Assembly: GCA_045593985.1 (NCBI GenBank)
Contig: JAZNXR010000033.1
Coordinates: 1-27,692, forward strand
Source: Colimorpha_A sp045593985
GTDB taxonomy: Bacteria > Bacillota > Clostridia > Oscillospirales > CAG-272
DNA length: 27,692 nt
Direction: 5' to 3'
This document shows, in pieces, positions 9,008 to 15,175 of the stretch; position 1 is the stretch's first letter, and each line of letters begins with the position of its first letter. The notes under the pieces were generated by a model. The model searched no databases and was not told the DNA's origin. It saw nothing but the letters and a program-made list of their open reading frames with translations. A program made the translations under genes and the position numbers.

Positions 9008-9741
9008 AATGCTTGATACTTGCAGCAGGCTATGCGACAAGGCTTTATCCCTTGACGGAAAATTTCCCGAAGCCGCTATTAAAGGTCGGAGATAAAACGA
9101 TCCTCGATTGGCTCGTTGACGATATCGACGGCATCGGCATGGTGGACGAATACGTTGTGATTTCAAATCACAAATATGCGCATCATTTTGAAAATTGGGC
9201 AAAGACGAAAACGCAGAAAATTACCGTCGTTGACGATGGCACGAGTACAAATGAAACCCGTCTTGGTGCAGTAAAGGATATCCTTTTCGCTATCGAAAAG
9301 CTGAATATTGATGACGATATGCTCGTTATCGCGGGCGATAACGTTCTTGATTTCAGCTTGACACGCTTTATTTCCTATGCTGAAAGCAAGGACGCATCAT
9401 GCGTGATGCGCTATTTTGAGGGCGATCGAAATAAGCTCCTTAAATGCGGTGTAGTTACGGTCGATAGCGACGATCTCGTCACGAACATGACAGAAAAATC
9501 GCCCGAGCCGGCAACGAATTGGTGTTGCCCGCCATTCTACTACTATTCGCGCGAGGATGCAAAGCTTATCTCACACGCTATCGATGCAGGCTGCGGCGTT
9601 GACGCTCCGGGAAGCTTTATCGCCTGGCTCTGCAAGAACAGCAAGGTTTACGCAATGGAAATGCCCGGCAAGCGCTACGATATAGGAAATCTCGAAAGCT
9701 ACGAAAAGGTAAAAGCCGAATATAAGGGAATAATAAAATAA
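9004..9741 (+). CDS. Sugar-1-phosphate nucleotidyltransferase (RmlA/GalU-like)
   Basis: I start at the ATG at 9004 (245 residues), which overlaps the kinase stop as ATGA. The upstream in-frame extension to 8977 adds only basic residues inside the kinase gene. The N-terminus KCLILAAGYATRLYPLTE followed by FPKPLLKVGDKTIL is the nucleotidyltransferase signature, with Ala in place of the second glycine of the usual GxGTR. AGDNVLDFS supplies the metal-binding aspartate, and MPGKRYDIGNLESY is the usual C-terminal sugar-nucleotide block. It condenses NTP with a sugar-1-phosphate. Coupled to the galacturonokinase-like gene, it would complete a salvage route to an NDP-uronate or NDP-galactose. Nucleotide and sugar preference cannot be read from sequence. 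A strong terminator follows directly, so this gene ends the polysaccharide operon. Confidence 0.85.
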   Translation: MKCLILAAGYATRLYPLTENFPKPLLKVGDKTILDWLVDDIDGIGMVDEYVVISNHKYAHHFENWAKTKTQKITVVDDGTSTNETRLGAVKDILFAIEKLNIDDDMLVIAGDNVLDFSLTRFISYAESKDASCVMRYFEGDRNKLLKCGVVTVDSDDLVTNMTEKSPEPATNWCCPPFYYYSREDAKLISHAIDAGCGVDAPGSFIAWLCKNSKVYAMEMPGKRYDIGNLESYEKVKAEYKGIIK

Positions 9742-9742
9742 T

Positions 9743-9770
9743 AAAAAGCTCCACAAGGTGGAGCTTTTTT
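9743..9770 (+). terminator. Rho-independent terminator after polysaccharide operon
   Basis: AAAAAGCTCCAC pairs with GTGGAGCTTTTT around a 3-base loop, followed by another T. It starts 2 bases after the nucleotidyltransferase stop. The same outer stem (AAAGCTCC/GGAGCTTT) and the same downstream A/T-rich block recur after the sugar operon at 14659. Confidence 0.92.
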
Positions 9771-9851
9771 AGATAATAGAGAATAAAGAATAGATAATAG
9801 ATAATAAATAGATTAGAACCGGTATGTACGGGAATCCTTGAAACGTTGTTC

Positions 9852-9924
9852 GTAGGGCGGGGGCTTGCTCCCGCCGCGAAAAAGGAGGTTACATTCCTTT
9901 GGAAACGGCGGCGTAGCCGCCTAC
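9852..9924 (+). repeat. GTAG...CTAC module, full copy (73 bp)
   Basis: It begins GTAGGG and ends CCTAC. The left hairpin is GGCGGG/CCCGCC around GGCTTGCT, the centre reads GTTACATTCCTTTGGAAAC, and the right hairpin is GGCGGC/GCCGCC. A CCTCATC-type repeat starts two bases after its end. Confidence 0.85.
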
Positions 9925-9925
9925 A

Positions 9926-9971
9926 CCTCATCCGTCGGCTTCGCCGACACCTTCCCCTGAGGGGAAGGCAA
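9926..9971 (+). repeat. CCTCATC-type two-hairpin repeat
   Basis: CCTCATCC is followed by hairpin 1 (GTCGGC/GCCGAC, loop TTC) and hairpin 2 (CCTTCCCC/GGGGAAGG around a 2-base TGA-type loop). Six other copies in the window keep both hairpins while the stem 1 sequence changes. Confidence 0.85.
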
Positions 9972-10002
9972 GATGGCGTGGCGAATCTTCGAGACGTTGT
10001 TT

Positions 10003-10107
10003 GTAGGGACAGGCGCCTCGGGAACCCCCAAAACTCGACAAGCTCGTTTCGTGGAACCCCTTACCTCGACTGTCCGCGCCAAAACGATGTTACATTCCCT
10101 CGGAACA
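10003..10107 (+). repeat. GTAG module interrupted by a 43-bp insert
   Basis: The left end GTAGGGACAGGCG and the continuation ACTGTCCGCGCCAAAACG, then ATGTTACATTCC, match the reverse complement of the module at 14889-14945 almost base for base. Between them lie CCTCG, 43 foreign bases (10021-10063), and CCTCG again. The 14889-14945 copy has a single TCCTCG at that point. The right-hand hairpin of the module is missing and a CCTCATC repeat starts at 10108. Confidence 0.82.
10021..10063. mobile_element. Possible miniature insertion flanked by CCTCG duplication
   Basis: These 43 bases (starting GGAACCCCCAAAACTCG and ending GTGGAACCCCTTA) interrupt an otherwise recognisable repeat module. They are flanked by CCTCG at 10016-10020 and 10064-10068, while the uninterrupted copy in cluster B has CCTCG once. 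A 5-bp target-site duplication is the simplest reading. The insert is too short to encode anything, and both of its ends contain GGAACCCC. Slippage or recombination between repeats is the alternative. Confidence 0.55.
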
Positions 10108-10157
10108 CCTCATCCGTCATTTGCTTCGCAAATGCCACCTTCCCCAAGGGGAAGGCT
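10108..10157 (+). repeat. CCTCATC-type two-hairpin repeat
   Basis: Hairpin 1 uses CATTTGC/GCAAATG, unlike the copy at 9926, and hairpin 2 uses CCTTCCCC/GGGGAAGG. It begins directly after a GGAACA junction that also occurs, inverted, at 15175-15180. Confidence 0.85.
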
Positions 10158-10189
10158 AAACAACATCCCAATGCTTCGCCACGTTGTTC

Positions 10190-10270
10190 GTAGGGCGGGG
10201 GCTTGCTCCCGCCGCATAAAAGCGGTGTTACATTCCCTTGGAACGGGGCGTCGAAGGCGCCGCCCCCTAC
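10190..10270 (+). repeat. GTAG...CTAC module, full copy (81 bp)
   Basis: The left hairpin is GGCGGG/CCCGCC, as in the copy at 9852. The centre is TGTTACATTCCCTTGGAAC. The right hairpin is GGGGCG/CGCCCC, a different type from the 9852 copy. It is bounded by GTAGGG and CCCTAC. Confidence 0.85.
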
Positions 10271-10294
10271 CGAGAAGCGTTTGAAATTTGCGCG

Positions 10295-10352
10295 GTAGGG
10301 GCTGGCGCCCACGACAGCCCGCATAAAACCGATGTTACCTTCCTTTGAAAAC
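10295..10352 (+). repeat. GTAG module, 3'-truncated copy
   Basis: The left hairpin GGGCTG/CAGCCC around GCGCCCACGA is the same type found inverted at 15028-15050. The centre GATGTTACCTTCCTTTGAAAACG is kept, but the right hairpin stops at about 10352, shortly before the 3' end of the polymerase gene. Confidence 0.78.
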
Positions 10353-10383
10353 GCCGGGCTCTTTGTACCACAATATCATCTTC

Positions 10384-11640
10384 TTAACAAACGGTTGCCG
10401 CATCCGTTGACATTTGGTTTATCTTTCCAAACCCAAACCCCTCGCCGACGTCCGAAAGTGACGATGCATAAAGCAGCCCGTATCGAATTTTCTCCTTGCC
10501 AAACCGTGTATTAATGCTGTTCATCACACGGTCAAGCGTCTCGCGGAGAATCGTATCATTGGGATCGGTAAAAAAATCTATCTGACAAGGCGAATCCGAC
10601 GAAACAAAATCCCCAACCCCAACCGAAACCGACCGAAGCGGAAGCACAAAATTATGCTTCTCCGTCACAAGCTCAAAAGCACGCCTTGCAATGACGGAAT
10701 AGCTGTCTGTCGGCATATCGAGACGGCATTGATATTGCCGTGTCATAAGCTTGCAATCACGAAGCGAAATGCTGACGGTGCGAGCCTTGATTTTAAGCGC
10801 CAGAAGCCGATGTCCAAGCTCCTCGCAAAGTGCGAGAACAACGGTTTTGACCTCATCGTACGTGCATAGATCACGAGCTGTTGTCGTGCCGTGGCTCATG
10901 CTTTTTATCGGCTCGGCATTTTCCTCTGAAACAACAGGCGACTCGTCTCTGCCGTTCGCAATTTCAATCAGCTTTATACCGTTTTTGCCGAGCGCATTTT
11001 TAAGCATCGGCGGATAAGCCCTTGCAAGCTGCCCGATCGTGTGAATTCCGAAGCGCGCAAGGGTGGCTGCGGTCGCAGGGCCGATTCCGATAAGCTCGTT
11101 TGCAGCAAGCTCCCAGATTTTCTCCTTAAAGCCGTCCTTCGGAATGACCGTCACGGCATCAGGCTTCTTCATATCGGAGCCGAGCTTCGCAAAGGTCTTG
11201 TTAAATGAAACACCGACCGAGATCGTCAGCCCCAGCTCACGCTTTATTCGCTCGCGAATCTCGTTTGCGATCCTTTCGCCGTCCCCGAAAAGAGCGTAGC
11301 TTCCCGTCACGTCAAGCCAACATTCGTCTGCGCCAAACGGCTCGACGAGATCGGTATAGGATAAATAAATCTCCTTCGCCATCTTGGAAAAATATATATA
11401 TTCGTCATAATGAGGCTCGACGGTAATGAGGGAAGGACATTTGTTTTTCGCCGCAAAAACAGGCTCCCCCGTTTTGATGCCGTATTTTTTTGCAACGTAG
11501 TTTTTCGCAAGCACTATTCCGTGTCGCTCCTCAACGCTTCCGCAAACCGCAACGGGCAGAGAAAAAAGCCGAGGATCCTTCCGACACTCAACCGAAGCAA
11601 AAAAATTATTCATATCACAGTGCAGAATCGTTCGCTCCAA
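10384..11640 (-). CDS. dinB: Y-family DNA polymerase (DinB/Pol IV-like), SOS-controlled
   Basis: A 418-residue error-prone translesion polymerase. The catalytic metal ligands are visible: D9 in ILHCDMNNFFASVE and D105-E106 in FGADECWLDVTG. GVSFNKTFAKLGSDMKKPDAV (about 160-180) is the family's conserved finger/palm block, followed by the helix-hairpin-helix IGIGPATAATLARFGI. The start is a TTG at 11638-11640. The first ATG is codon 10 and would remove D9, while an AAGGGGGG site lies about 8 bases upstream of the TTG. The gene stands alone on the - strand, with a promoter overlapped by a consensus LexA box, so it is expected to be induced by DNA damage. The short C-terminus shows no clear beta-clamp motif that I can confirm. 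Confidence 0.92.
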   Translation of the reverse strand: MERTILHCDMNNFFASVECRKDPRLFSLPVAVCGSVEERHGIVLAKNYVAKKYGIKTGEPVFAAKNKCPSLITVEPHYDEYIYFSKMAKEIYLSYTDLVEPFGADECWLDVTGSYALFGDGERIANEIRERIKRELGLTISVGVSFNKTFAKLGSDMKKPDAVTVIPKDGFKEKIWELAANELIGIGPATAATLARFGIHTIGQLARAYPPMLKNALGKNGIKLIEIANGRDESPVVSEENAEPIKSMSHGTTTARDLCTYDEVKTVVLALCEELGHRLLALKIKARTVSISLRDCKLMTRQYQCRLDMPTDSYSVIARRAFELVTEKHNFVLPLRSVSVGVGDFVSSDSPCQIDFFTDPNDTILRETLDRVMNSINTRFGKEKIRYGLLYASSLSDVGEGFGFGKINQMSTDAATVC

Positions 11641-11665
11641 GACGCCACCCCCCTTCTTTGCTTTG

Positions 11666-11695
11666 ATTATAACACGAACAAATGTTCCTTGTCAA
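11666..11695 (-). promoter_or_regulatory. dinB promoter
   Basis: Read on the - strand, TTGACA (11690-11695) and TATAAT (11666-11671) are separated by 18 bases. Both hexamers are perfect. The predicted transcript starts about 18 bases before the TTG codon. Confidence 0.88.
11675..11688. promoter_or_regulatory. LexA (SOS) box 1, between -35 and -10 of dinB
   Basis: CGAACAAATGTTCC is a full match to the Bacillus-type SOS consensus CGAACRNRYGTTYC. It lies wholly inside the promoter spacer, where LexA binding would block RNA polymerase. Confidence 0.9.
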
Positions 11696-11703
11696 TACAA
11701 AAT

Positions 11704-11717
11704 CAAACATTTGTTCG
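11704..11717. promoter_or_regulatory. LexA (SOS) box 2, upstream of dinB -35
   Basis: CAAACATTTGTTCG, read on the - strand as CGAACAAATGTTTG, differs from the consensus only at its last base. Its centre is 29 bases (about three helical turns) from that of box 1, so two LexA dimers could bind on one face of the DNA. Confidence 0.75.
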
Positions 11718-11798
11718 TGATTTTTGAAACAGAAATCATCAATGTCGCGCGCGGAGCAAAAACAGCAAAATAAACCACATAAGCTGCAAAATAGATTA

Positions 11799-11827
11799 TT
11801 GACAAACGTCAGCGTTTCTTGTATGAT
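11799..11827 (+). promoter_or_regulatory. Promoter of the sugar isomerase/oxidoreductase operon
   Basis: TTGACA (11799-11804) and TATGAT (11822-11827) are 17 bases apart. An inverted repeat AAACG-N4-CGTTT (11804-11817) lies between them and may be an operator. The ribosome site AGGAGGT (11847-11853) stands 6 bases before the ATG at 11860. Confidence 0.85.
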
Positions 11828-11859
11828 GAATATGTAAAAACAATACAGGAGGTACACTT

Positions 11860-12714
11860 ATGTACAATTTTCCTATAGGCGTAATGATAGACTCCTTCCG
11901 ACTTCCGATCAAGGACGCAATAGCAAAAGCGGTTAAAATCGGTGCGGCGGGCTTTCAGATGTATTCTACCTACGGCGAGCATTCTCCCGATAATATGACA
12001 CCCGCAAAAATTGCTGAAATGAACGATATGGTGCGATCGAACGGACTCGTTATTTCGGCGCTCTGCGGCGACCTTGGTCACGGCTTCGGAAATGCCGAAA
12101 TGAACCCCGAGCTTATCGAAAAATCAAAGAGAATCATAGATCTCGCAAAGGAGCTTGGAACGGATATCGTAACGACACATATCGGCGTAGTTCCCTCCGA
12201 TCCGAATCACGATAGATATAAGGTAATGCAAGAGGCGTGCTACGAGCTCAGCCGCTATGCGGACAGCATCGACGCACACTTCGCTATCGAGACCGGCCCC
12301 GAGACCTCCGCAACCCTCAAGGCGTTCCTCGACACTCTCGATTCGACGGGAGTTGCCGTCAACCTTGATCCTGCAAATCTCGTAATGGTAACGGGTGACG
12401 ATCCCGTTCAGGCGGTACATAACCTCAAGAAATATATCGTTCATACTCACGCAAAGGACGGCATCAAGCTCGTCGACCGTGATCCCGAAATAATCTACGG
12501 CGTAACTCCCATGCCCGAGGATATGGCAAATATCGACTGCTTCAGCGAAGAGCCTCTCGGACGTGGCGGAGTCGATTTCCCTGCATACCTGAAGGCGCTT
12601 GAGGAGATCGGATATAAGGGCTTCCTCACGATCGAGCGTGAATGCGGAGACGATCCTGCGGCAGATATCGCATGTGCTGCAGACTTCCTTCGTGATATTA
12701 TTGCAAAAAACTGA
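11860..12714 (+). CDS. Sugar phosphate isomerase/epimerase (xylose isomerase-like TIM barrel)
   Basis: A 284-residue protein of the AP-endonuclease-2/xylose-isomerase-like TIM-barrel family. Metal-binding positions typical of the family are visible in order: the Glu in HFAIETGPET, the Asp in VNLDPANLVM, the His in YIVHTHAKDG, and the final Glu in FLTIERECGD. Such enzymes isomerise, epimerise or dehydrate sugars and inositols (IolE, IolI, tagatose epimerases). The substrate cannot be told. It is the first gene of a three-gene operon with a Gfo/Idh/MocA oxidoreductase and a second barrel of the same family, an arrangement usual for catabolism of inositol-like or oxidised sugars. The start is supported by a consensus ribosome site. 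There is no signal peptide, so it is cytoplasmic. Confidence 0.85.
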   Translation: MYNFPIGVMIDSFRLPIKDAIAKAVKIGAAGFQMYSTYGEHSPDNMTPAKIAEMNDMVRSNGLVISALCGDLGHGFGNAEMNPELIEKSKRIIDLAKELGTDIVTTHIGVVPSDPNHDRYKVMQEACYELSRYADSIDAHFAIETGPETSATLKAFLDTLDSTGVAVNLDPANLVMVTGDDPVQAVHNLKKYIVHTHAKDGIKLVDRDPEIIYGVTPMPEDMANIDCFSEEPLGRGGVDFPAYLKALEEIGYKGFLTIERECGDDPAADIACAADFLRDIIAKN

Positions 12715-12730
12715 AGGGCGGAAATTTGAA

Positions 12731-13792
12731 ATGGGCAAGAAATTAAGAGTAGGAATAATCGGAACAGGCAACATCAGCCATAGCCACATGGCGGGCTATA
12801 AGGCACTTAGTGACGAGGTTGAGGTCGTCGCAGCTTGCGATATTGATGAAAAAAAGCTCACCGAATATTGCAAGCAGTACGACATTCCGAATAAGTATAC
12901 CGATTTTAACGAAATGATGGCAAAGGAGGACCTCGATGCAGTCAGCGTCTGCACATGGAACTCTGTGCATAAGGACGCTACCATTGCCGCACTTCGCGGA
13001 GGCGCAAATGTTATATGCGAGAAGCCCATGGCTATGAACACCGAGGAAGCTCTCGAAATGCTCGAGGTATCCAAGGAGACGGGAAAGCTTCTTCAGATCG
13101 GTTTCGTACGCCGCTTCGGTAACGATGCCGATGCGCTCAAGGAGTATATCTCGGCAGGCACCTTTGGAGATATTTACTATGCGAAGGCGACCTATCTTCG
13201 CCGTTCGGGCTGTCCCGGCGGTTGGTTCGGAGACAAGTCCCGTTCGGGAGGCGGTCCTCTTATAGACCTCGGAGTTCACGTTATAGACCTCGTGCGTTAC
13301 CTTGCAGGTTCGCCTAAGGCGGTCTCTGCATATGGCGCAACCTTTAATAACCTCGGCCCCGACCGTGCAAGCGGCAAGAAGGAATGGCAGGTCGAAGGCA
13401 ACGACGATCCCTATACGGTAGAGGATTTCACTACCGCACTTATCAGATTCGATAACGGCTTTACCGTGTCCGTTGAGGCAAGCTTCAACCTTAATATTAA
13501 GAAGGATGTCGGAAACATTGAGCTTTTCGGCACGAATGCCGGCTGTACCATCAATCCCGATCTTGAGCTTTTCACTCAGATCGCAGGCAGATTCGTAAAC
13601 GTCAAGCCGTGCGACAGCATTGCGCTTGAATTTAACGGACTTTTCGAAAGAGAGATCAAGGGCTTCGTTGACGCCGTAAACGGCGACGCTCCCTGCATCG
13701 CAACGGCAGAGGACGGAGTCGAGCTTATGAGAATAATTGATGCGATCTACGAGTCCGCTGAAACAGGACGCTCCGTAGAGATCACAAGATAA
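12731..13792 (+). CDS. Gfo/Idh/MocA-family sugar oxidoreductase
   Basis: A 353-residue NAD(P)-dependent dehydrogenase. The start is the ATG at 12731, 17 bases after the isomerase stop; an upstream in-frame extension into that gene lacks the Rossmann context and is rejected. RVGIIGTGNISHSHMAGY is the dinucleotide-binding start. EKPMA (97-101) carries the family's catalytic lysine, and GGGPLIDLGVHVIDLVRYL (173-191) supplies the D179-x-x-x-H183 pair. The family oxidises hydroxyl groups on sugars, inositols or their derivatives, often producing 3-keto or 2-keto sugars that TIM-barrel partners then convert. Its place between two such partners fits this. The substrate is unknown. Confidence 0.88.
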   Translation: MGKKLRVGIIGTGNISHSHMAGYKALSDEVEVVAACDIDEKKLTEYCKQYDIPNKYTDFNEMMAKEDLDAVSVCTWNSVHKDATIAALRGGANVICEKPMAMNTEEALEMLEVSKETGKLLQIGFVRRFGNDADALKEYISAGTFGDIYYAKATYLRRSGCPGGWFGDKSRSGGGPLIDLGVHVIDLVRYLAGSPKAVSAYGATFNNLGPDRASGKKEWQVEGNDDPYTVEDFTTALIRFDNGFTVSVEASFNLNIKKDVGNIELFGTNAGCTINPDLELFTQIAGRFVNVKPCDSIALEFNGLFEREIKGFVDAVNGDAPCIATAEDGVELMRIIDAIYESAETGRSVEITR

Positions 13793-13802
13793 GGAGAGCT
13801 TT

Positions 13803-14654
13803 ATGAAATTCAGTGTAAGTGCTTATAGCTTCGGCGATTACAGAGAAGAAAATTCACTCGGCATCTTCGGTATCATCGACAAGGCGGCCGAAATGGGCTT
13901 CGACGGTATCGAATTTATCGACGAGGACTATTGGATAAAATGGCCCGACGAGGAGATCAAAAAGGTCGGTCAGTACGCAAGAAATAAGGGACTTGAGACC
14001 GTTGCGCTTTGCGTCGGCGCAGACCTTATCAATAAAGAGGGCGAAGTAGAGCGTGTTTGCGGTCTTATCGACAAGGCTGCGCTTCTCGGTGTAAAGATGC
14101 TCCGCCACGATATTACAAGTGGCCGCAAGGGAAAGAAGAACGGCATCGGCTACGCTTGCCTGATTCCCGAGCTTAAGGAGAAATGTACGCAGATAACCGA
14201 GTACGCGGAGAAGCTCGGCATCAAGACGATGACCGAGAATCACGGCTACTTCTCGCAGGACGCAGACAGAGTTGCTTCCCTTATCGACGCAGTCGGTAAC
14301 GATAACTTCGGCGTTCTCCTTGACCTTGGAAACTTTATGTGTGCAGACGAGGATCCGACTCTTTCGGCATCGCGCCTCGCGCCTTATGCGTTCCACGTTC
14401 ACTGCAAGGACTTCCTTTATAAGAAGGGAACCGAGATCAACCCCGGCGAGGGCTGGTTTACAACGAGAGCAGGAAATTATCTCCGCGGCACCATCGTTGG
14501 CCACGGCGAAGCAAAGATCGCACAGAGCCTTGCGATGCTCAAGAGAAAGGGCTATGACGGTTTCATATCTCTCGAGTTTGAGGGAACCGAGGATAATCTC
14601 GTCGGAATCAAGATGGGACTTTCGAACATCAAGAGATTCTGGGAAATGGCATAA
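13803..14654 (+). CDS. Second sugar phosphate isomerase/epimerase TIM barrel
   Basis: A 283-residue TIM-barrel protein of the same broad family as the gene at 11860 but clearly diverged from it. It reads FSVSAYSFGDY at the start, then MGFDGIEFIDEDYW. Candidate metal ligands are the Glu in TMTENHGYFS, the Asp in LLDLGNFMC, the His in FHVHCKDFLY and the Glu in FISLEFEG. An AAGGAGAG site precedes the ATG, with 10 bases between genes, so it belongs to the same operon. Two different barrels in one operon suggest successive steps (for example isomerisation and dehydration or epimerisation) on the product of the oxidoreductase. This is inference. A terminator follows 4 bases after the stop. Confidence 0.85.
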   Translation: MKFSVSAYSFGDYREENSLGIFGIIDKAAEMGFDGIEFIDEDYWIKWPDEEIKKVGQYARNKGLETVALCVGADLINKEGEVERVCGLIDKAALLGVKMLRHDITSGRKGKKNGIGYACLIPELKEKCTQITEYAEKLGIKTMTENHGYFSQDADRVASLIDAVGNDNFGVLLDLGNFMCADEDPTLSASRLAPYAFHVHCKDFLYKKGTEINPGEGWFTTRAGNYLRGTIVGHGEAKIAQSLAMLKRKGYDGFISLEFEGTEDNLVGIKMGLSNIKRFWEMA

Positions 14655-14658
14655 TGGG

Positions 14659-14685
14659 AAAAGCTCCGCTTCTGCGGAGCTTTTT
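14659..14685 (+). terminator. Rho-independent terminator of the sugar operon
   Basis: AAAGCTCCGC pairs with GCGGAGCTTT around TTCT, ending in a T run. It closely resembles the terminator at 9743, including the sequence that follows. Confidence 0.92.
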
Positions 14686-14812
14686 AGATAATAGAGAATA
14701 AAGAATAGATAATAAATAAGAAATAGGTTAGAACAGGTATGTAGGGGGAAGCTCGAAACGTTGTTTGTAGGGCGGGGGCCCACAACAACGCGGCAAAGCA
14801 TCGAGACTCCCT

Positions 14813-14862
14813 CTTGCCTCGCCCTCCGGGAGAGGTGTCAACCGTAGGTTGACGGAGAGGGT
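14813..14862 (-). repeat. CCCTCTC-type two-hairpin repeat
   Basis: On the - strand it reads CCCTCTCC, hairpin 1 GTCAACC/GGTTGAC, then hairpin 2 CTCTCCC/GGGAGGG-like. It ends flush against the GTAG module at 14863 and points away from it. Confidence 0.82.
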
Positions 14863-14945
14863 GTAGGGGGCGACGTCCTCGACGCCCCGTTACAAAGGAA
14901 TGTAACATCGTTTTGGTGCGGACAGTCGAGGACGCCTGTCCCTAC
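14863..14945. repeat. GTAG...CTAC module, full copy (83 bp)
   Basis: It is bounded by GTAGGG and CCCTAC. The left hairpin is GGGGCG/CGCCCC, the central palindrome GTTACAAAGGAATGTAAC, and the right hairpin GGACAG/CTGTCC. The two end hairpins are of different types within one copy. Its right half is the uninterrupted version of the interrupted copy at 10003. Confidence 0.88.
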
Positions 14946-14968
14946 AAATCGACGTTCAATATACCTTC

Positions 14969-15050
14969 GTAGGGGAGGGGCTTGCTCCTCCCGTTTCCGA
15001 AGGAATGCAACACCGCTTTTATACGGGCTGTCGTGGGCGCCAGCCCCTAC
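14969..15050. repeat. GTAG...CTAC module, full copy (82 bp)
   Basis: The left hairpin is GGGAGG/CCTCCC-like around GGGCTTGC, the centre GGAATGCAACACC, and the right hairpin GGGCTG/CAGCCC. The right half is the inverse of the truncated copy at 10295. Confidence 0.85.
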
Positions 15051-15096
15051 GCCCTCTCAGTCGATTTCATCGACAGCTCCCCCAAAGGGGGAGCCA
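15050..15096 (+). repeat. CCCTCTC-type two-hairpin repeat
   Basis: GCCCTCTC is followed by hairpin 1 GTCGAT/ATCGAC and hairpin 2 GCTCCCCC/GGGGGAGC. It begins at the last base of the preceding GTAG module. Confidence 0.83.
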
Positions 15097-15123
15097 TAAT
15101 AACGTGTCAAAGCTTCGCCACGC

Positions 15124-15175
15124 TGTCTTGCCTTCCCCTTGGGGAAGGTGTCAACCGAAGGTTGACGGATGAGGT
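15124..15175 (-). repeat. CCTCATC-type two-hairpin repeat
   Basis: On the - strand it has CCTCATCC, hairpin 1 GTCAACC/GGTTGAC and hairpin 2 CCTTCCCC/GGGGAAGG. It abuts the half module at 15176-15232 through the same GGAACA junction seen at 10102-10107. Confidence 0.84.

Larger units (their letters stand above)
9771..10352. repeat. Intergenic repeat cluster A (about 580 bases, no gene)
   Basis: No coding gene is supported here; short ORFs run through hairpins. The stretch begins with an A/T-rich block (9771-9830) shared with cluster B. It then alternates two hairpin families. GTAG...CTAC modules lie at 9852-9924, 10003-10107 (interrupted by an insert), 10190-10270 and 10295-10352 (truncated). 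CCTCATC-type two-hairpin repeats lie at 9926-9971 and 10108-10157. A common lead-in resembling ACGTTGTTYGTAGGG precedes three of the modules. No transposase is present. Confidence 0.88.

Noticed and set aside
9846..10324. Short ORFs in repeat cluster A
   Set aside because: They read through hairpin arms in several frames and encode Arg/Pro-rich low-complexity peptides without ribosome sites.
12599..12730. N-terminal extension of the Gfo/Idh/MocA oxidoreductase
   Set aside because: It lies inside the preceding isomerase gene; the ATG at 12731 starts just before the Rossmann motif as usual.
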